The position numbers were made by a program, and so were the translations under genes. DNA of 33,406 nucleotides from DASTSN01 sp035549175 (GTDB lineage: Bacteria > Bacteroidota > Bacteroidia > Chitinophagales > Chitinophagaceae): the NCBI GenBank assembly GCA_035549175.1, contig DASZRL010000041.1, positions 1 to 33,406 of the forward strand, in the 5' to 3' direction. This document shows positions 30,163-33,406 of this stretch, one piece after another. Under the pieces are notes generated by a model. The model was not told the DNA's origin, did not search any database, and worked only from the letters and a program-made list of their open reading frames with translations. Each line of letters begins with the position of its first letter. The stretch's first letter is position 1.

Positions 30163-32310
30163 TCAGATCACCCGCTTTACGGAAAGCCGCACGGAATTAA
30201 TGGCCAGCACCACGTCGCTGAACCCCATGGCCAGGGCGCCGAGGCCCGGGCTGAGCCAGCCCAGGGCGGCTACCGGTATGGCGATGATATTGTAGGCAAA
30301 TGCCCAGAATAGATTCTGCCGGATCGTGCGGTACGTGTGCCGGCCCAATCCCAGGGCCAGCGGCAGTTGCCGGAGTCCCTGGTTCATCAGGACTACCTGG
30401 GCTGTCTGGACGGCGAGCTGGGACGCCTCGCTGAGGGACATGCCGATGGTAGCGCAGGCCAGGGCCGGTGCATCGTTGATCCCGTCGCCGACCATGAGGG
30501 TGGGTGCGGCGGCGCGGAGTTCGGCCACCTTGGTCATTTTCTGTTCGGGCGACTGACCCGCAAACACCTCGTCAATACCCAGCCGGGATGCCAGCTGCCG
30601 GCAGGGTTCGGGGCGATCGCCGCTAAGCAGCACGGTATGCAGTCCACGCGCCCGCAGCCAGGCGACCACGGCCGGGGCTTCCGGGCGGATCTCATCGGCC
30701 ACGTCGATCCATCCCAGGGGCCGGCCGTTACGCGAAAGGTAGACACGGTGGCCATTGTCGGGTATACCTTCGCCGGCGAAGGCGTAGGATCCGGCCCGGT
30801 AGATATTACCCTGCCGGTCCGTGGCCTGCATCCCGGCACCCCGGATTTCCTCCACCCGGCTCCAGGCGGCGAGCTCGCGGGTCTTCCATTCAGTATGGAT
30901 GCAGGCCGCCACCGGGTGCGCAGAATACTTTTCCAGGGAAGCGGCGATCTGTCTGAATGCAGCCTCCTCCATCACGGGAACCCCCGGGGACTCTTCGAGT
31001 ACCTGGTAATGGGTTATGCGGAACCGGCCGGTGGTCAGCGTGCCGGTCTTGTCGAAAACGACCTGGCGGATGTCCCGGAATAATTCCAGGCTCGCCGCCT
31101 GGCGGAACAGTACCCCGTTACGCGCACCCCGGCCCAGTCCCACGGCCACGGCGGCGGGGGTGGCGAGTCCCATCGCGCAGGGACAGGCGATCACCAGGAC
31201 GGCAACGGCCCGGAGCAGGGCGGGGGTAAAACTGCCCAGTACCAGCCAGTTGGCGGCCAGGGTCATGGCGGCCAGTCCCAGGACGACCGGCACAAATACC
31301 GCGCTGATCCGGTCAGCCAGGCGTTGCACCGGCGGCTTCTGGCCCTCTACCTGGCGGACCAGCCGGATGATGCCGGACAGGACCGTCTGTTCCCCCACGG
31401 CCGTAACCTGGACCCGGGCCGTTCCGGAAACCAGCACACTTCCCCCGAGCAGGAGGTCCTTTGCCTTTCGGGCTACCGGGACGCTCTCCCCGGTAAGGAT
31501 CGACTCATTCACCGTCACCTCGCCCCAGAGGATCTTGCCATCCGCGGGCACCTGCTCGCCCGCCCGGACCAGGATGAGATCGCCGGTGCGCAGGTGGGCG
31601 CTCTCCACGGGAAAAATCTGTTCCTGGTGCTGGTCATCAAAGGCAATCATATTGGCCATGACGGGCTGGGCCCGCACCAGGTCTTCCAGGGCCCGCCGGG
31701 TGGACCTGACAGCAAGTTCTTCCAGGAAATGGCCGAAAAATACCAGGGTGATGATCGAGGCAGAGGTCTCGTAAAAGCGGTAGGCGGCCGGCTGCCCGGA
31801 AAGGGTTCCGTACAGGCTGTAGGCGAAGGCGGCGGTGGCACCCAGGGCGATCAGGACATTCATGTTGGGCAGCCCGGCCCGCAGGCTTCGCAGGGCGCTG
31901 CGCCCGAAAAAGGCCATGCCCGTTCCATACACCGGAAGGCAGAGCAGGAGCTGCAGGCGGTTATCCGCCAGGACCTGCAGACCCTCCAGCGGGATCATGG
32001 GTAACAGCAGGATTGCCGTAAAAGGCAGACAGAACAGGAAGCGACGCAGGTGCGTTCCCAGCCAGCCGGCCTTCCCGGACGTCTGCGCGGTCCGGTCCCT
32101 ATCCAGGACCTGGTAACCCAGGGAAGCCAGCCCCTGGCGGATCGGTTCCTCCCGGGTATCGCCCGGTTTTTCAAACTGCACCTCTCCGGTGGCAAAATTG
32201 ACCTGCACCTGGTGCAGGCCCTGCTTTTCCAGGTAGCTGTGCACGGTCCGTGCGCAGCTGGCACAGTCCATCCCTTCCACTTTCCATTGTACGGTTTGCG
32301 TCGGGTTCAT
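30163..32310 (-). CDS. Heavy-metal P1B-type ATPase, probably copper-exporting
   Basis: 715 residues. An N-terminal metal-binding domain has GMDCASC at 13-19. The membrane core has CPC at 376-378 (IACPCAMGLATP), the phosphorylation motif DKTGT at 420-424, the HP motif at 465-466, GDGINDAP near 630, and in helix 7 N-x6-YN-x4-P (666-679). CPC with this helix-7 pattern points to Cu+ transport (P1B-1). In the last helix MGFSD (695-699) stands where copper pumps usually have MxxSS, so specificity is somewhat uncertain. I chose 32310 because MNPTQTVQWKVEGMDCASC begins the domain and a promoter lies at 32349-32379; the longer form to 32406 adds a poor leader. recQ follows 48 bases after its stop. Confidence 0.92.
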   Translation of the reverse strand: MNPTQTVQWKVEGMDCASCARTVHSYLEKQGLHQVQVNFATGEVQFEKPGDTREEPIRQGLASLGYQVLDRDRTAQTSGKAGWLGTHLRRFLFCLPFTAILLLPMIPLEGLQVLADNRLQLLLCLPVYGTGMAFFGRSALRSLRAGLPNMNVLIALGATAAFAYSLYGTLSGQPAAYRFYETSASIITLVFFGHFLEELAVRSTRRALEDLVRAQPVMANMIAFDDQHQEQIFPVESAHLRTGDLILVRAGEQVPADGKILWGEVTVNESILTGESVPVARKAKDLLLGGSVLVSGTARVQVTAVGEQTVLSGIIRLVRQVEGQKPPVQRLADRISAVFVPVVLGLAAMTLAANWLVLGSFTPALLRAVAVLVIACPCAMGLATPAAVAVGLGRGARNGVLFRQAASLELFRDIRQVVFDKTGTLTTGRFRITHYQVLEESPGVPVMEEAAFRQIAASLEKYSAHPVAACIHTEWKTRELAAWSRVEEIRGAGMQATDRQGNIYRAGSYAFAGEGIPDNGHRVYLSRNGRPLGWIDVADEIRPEAPAVVAWLRARGLHTVLLSGDRPEPCRQLASRLGIDEVFAGQSPEQKMTKVAELRAAAPTLMVGDGINDAPALACATIGMSLSEASQLAVQTAQVVLMNQGLRQLPLALGLGRHTYRTIRQNLFWAFAYNIIAIPVAALGWLSPGLGALAMGFSDVVLAINSVRLSVKRVI

Positions 32311-32348
32311 CACATTGCAGTTGACAGGAATCCCTGCGGGTTCCGGCG

Positions 32349-32379
32349 CAAAATTACCGCTTCCGGCCGGTAGCATCAA
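32349..32379 (-). promoter_or_regulatory. Promoter of the P-type ATPase gene
   Basis: On the minus strand TTG (32377-32379), 20 bases of spacer and a perfect TAATTTTG (32349-32356), the best full match to the Bacteroidota consensus in the window. Transcription would start near 32343, giving a leader of about 33 bases before the ATG at 32310. Confidence 0.7.
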
Positions 32380-32435
32380 CCGAAGGTTCCCGGCTTTGCG
32401 GGACATCCGGCGGCCAGGGAACAGGATCCAGGCCC

Positions 32436-32443
32436 TACTTTTG
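32436..32443 (+). promoter_or_regulatory. tsaE -7 box (TACTTTTG), leaderless spacing
   Basis: A perfect TAnnTTTG box ending 3 bases before the ATG at 32447. This supports 32447 as the start rather than the open extension to 32315. Confidence 0.6.
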
Positions 32444-32446
32444 CGT

Positions 32447-32872
32447 ATGGAACGAACCTTTCAGCTTCGGGACCTGCCGGAGGTGGCCCGGGAAATCTGG
32501 CGGGAGGCGGGCGAGCACCGCGTCCTGGCCTTTCATGGCGACATGGGCGTGGGCAAGACCACCCTGATTCACGCGCTGTGCAGCGACCTGGGCGTCCGGG
32601 ATGCCGTGGGCAGCCCCACCTTTTCCCTGATCAACGAATACCACTTTATGCGGGATGGCGCGGAGACGGAGTTGTACCATATCGACCTGTACCGGCTTAA
32701 GGACGAAGAGGAAGCGCGGCAGGCCGGGGTGGAGGATTGCCTGTACAGCGGGTCCCTCTGCCTGGTGGAATGGCCGGACCGCGCACCCGGCCTGCTTCCT
32801 GCCGATACCCTGCACCTGTACCTCAGCCTGGAACCGGCCGGCAACCGGACGCTGCGAATCGCGCATAAATAG
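32447..32872 (+). CDS. tsaE: tRNA threonylcarbamoyladenosine biosynthesis ATPase TsaE
   Basis: 141 residues. TsaE is the ATPase partner of TsaB and TsaD in making the t6A base at position 37 of ANN-decoding tRNAs. Walker A GDMGVGKTT is at 31-39, SPTFSLINEY near 55-64, and YHIDLYRLKDEEE and LVEWPDRAPGLLP complete the family pattern. The open frame extends upstream to 32315 but the extra residues are not family-like; MERTFQLRDLPE is the proper N-terminus, right after a -7 box. It precedes the alanine dehydrogenase gene, an arrangement I recall from other Bacteroidota. Confidence 0.95.
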   Translation: MERTFQLRDLPEVAREIWREAGEHRVLAFHGDMGVGKTTLIHALCSDLGVRDAVGSPTFSLINEYHFMRDGAETELYHIDLYRLKDEEEARQAGVEDCLYSGSLCLVEWPDRAPGLLPADTLHLYLSLEPAGNRTLRIAHK

Positions 32873-32873
32873 C

Positions 32874-32881
32874 TACTTTTG
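32874..32881 (+). promoter_or_regulatory. -7 box (TACTTTTG) upstream of alanine dehydrogenase
   Basis: A perfect TAnnTTTG box that begins 2 bases after the tsaE stop. It predicts transcription from about 32887 and a long leader of about 180 bases before the alanine dehydrogenase ATG at 33069. Confidence 0.55.
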
Positions 32882-32904
32882 ATATCATACCATGACCTTT
32901 CCGC

Positions 32905-33048
32905 ATGAAATGCTGCCCGCATAGCCCGACCTGCCCTGTTGAATGGCCCCGCTGCCTGCCGGATACCGGGCACCGGGGAGACCCCCTGCAGGCCACCTGG
33001 CCAACCTTCACCCTCCCCCGGACTGCCGGGCAGCTCTGCCAATCATAA
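32905..33048 (+). CDS. Possible Cys-rich 47-residue ORF in the ald leader
   Basis: An open frame MKCCPHSPTCPVEWPRCL, then about 29 more residues ending in QLCQS, with five cysteines and many prolines. It lies inside the predicted leader between tsaE and alanine dehydrogenase. There is no Shine-Dalgarno sequence, and GC-rich sequence easily gives such chance frames, so this is weak. A second short frame (MTFPHEMLPA, from 32892) overlaps it. Confidence 0.18.
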   Translation: MKCCPHSPTCPVEWPRCLPDTGHRGDPLQATWPTFTLPRTAGQLCQS

Positions 33049-33068
33049 CCCCGTCAACGATAGACTTC

Positions 33069-33406
33069 ATGAGCCAGCAAAAACCCTTCGTGAGCACTTC
33101 GTTCAGCTATGAGACCCTGGAGGAAACCCTGGATATCAAACCCAAGGGCGCCCAGATGCATATCGGCATCCCCCGGGAGATCGCCTTCCAGGAGAACCGG
33201 GTCGCCCTCACGCCCGATGCGGTCAGCGTGCTGACCAGCAACGGGCACCACGTGACGATCGAGCACAATGCCGGGGAAGCTGCGCATTTCCGTGACCGTG
33301 ACTACAGCGAGGCCGGCGCCCGGATCGTGTATGACCGGGCCGAGATCTTCAAGGCACCCATCCTGGTGAAGAGCGCCCCCGTGATCGAGGAGGATATCCC
33401 CCTGCT
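33069..33406 (+). CDS. ald: Alanine dehydrogenase, N-terminal part (runs off window)
   Basis: The first 112 residues are inside the window and the gene continues past the edge. MHIGIPREIAFQENRVALTPDAVSVLTSNGHHVTIEHNAGEAAHF is the start of the alanine dehydrogenase/PNT N-terminal domain: IPREI and ENRVALTP are the conserved segments. The enzyme converts alanine to pyruvate and ammonia with NAD. About 30 residues (MSQQKPFVSTSFSYETLEETLDIKPKGAQ) precede the usual N-terminus, so it is extended compared with typical bacterial forms, as seen in Bacteroidota. A confusion with NAD(P) transhydrogenase alpha subunit cannot be excluded from this part alone. Confidence 0.85.
   Translation, partial: MSQQKPFVSTSFSYETLEETLDIKPKGAQMHIGIPREIAFQENRVALTPDAVSVLTSNGHHVTIEHNAGEAAHFRDRDYSEAGARIVYDRAEIFKAPILVKSAPVIEEDIPL

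Overview
The window looks like the chromosome of a GC-rich member of the Bacteroidota, most likely from the Chitinophagales/Chitinophagaceae side. Support: a secreted protein with a type IX secretion (T9SS) C-terminal sorting domain, repeated TAnnTTTG promoter -7 boxes (the Bacteroidota consensus) just upstream of start codons, almost no Shine-Dalgarno sequences, a Bacteroidota-style LeuRS with extra insertions, and the ftsX-DUF3098-uppP cluster. Most of the window is dense housekeeping sequence. I see no CRISPR array, phage, insertion sequence, tRNA or rRNA.

Layout. 1-4620 is a surface-protein region: a truncated leftward gene made of repeated jelly-roll-like adhesion/PPC-type modules, a divergent large PQQ-dependent sugar dehydrogenase-like secreted protein with one such module at its N-terminus and a T9SS tail, a 38-bp perfect palindrome that is probably its terminator, and a decayed second T9SS tail. 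4684-7512 carries rsmA, a 2-hydroxyacid dehydrogenase, greA with a terminator-like hairpin in its leader, and a HIT protein. 7528-10029 has ruvC facing left and a membrane flippase-like gene plus a DUF3108 gene facing right. 10026-14362 is a leftward block: metallo-beta-lactamase-fold hydrolase, Atg22/UMF1-type MFS transporter, uppP, DUF3098 and ftsX. leuS (14655-17561) and an endonuclease/exonuclease/phosphatase gene follow on the plus strand. 18397-22521 is a mixed region of little-characterised genes (a secreted protein, a Cys-containing conserved protein, an M23 peptidase, a small conserved protein, an NADP-binding protein and a class-I amidotransferase-like protein). 22595-27597 holds a YdcZ-type transporter with ruvB, a convergent OmpR-type response regulator, a GroES-like protein, a HerA/DUF853 ATPase and a receiver-like protein lacking its phospho-acceptor. 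27676-32310 is leftward: a small secreted protein, recQ and a CPC-type heavy-metal P-type ATPase. The window ends with tsaE and the start of alanine dehydrogenase.

How the genes fit together. Envelope and division functions (ftsX, uppP, M23 peptidase, flippase-like protein) and DNA repair/recombination (ruvC, ruvB, recQ, HerA-like ATPase) are well represented, along with translation and transcription functions (rsmA, greA, leuS, tsaE). I found no convincing new multi-gene system. The best leads are small: leaderless-type promoters that decide several start codons, the greA leader hairpin, the decayed sorting domain, the pseudo-receiver, and a possible Cys-rich small ORF upstream of alanine dehydrogenase.
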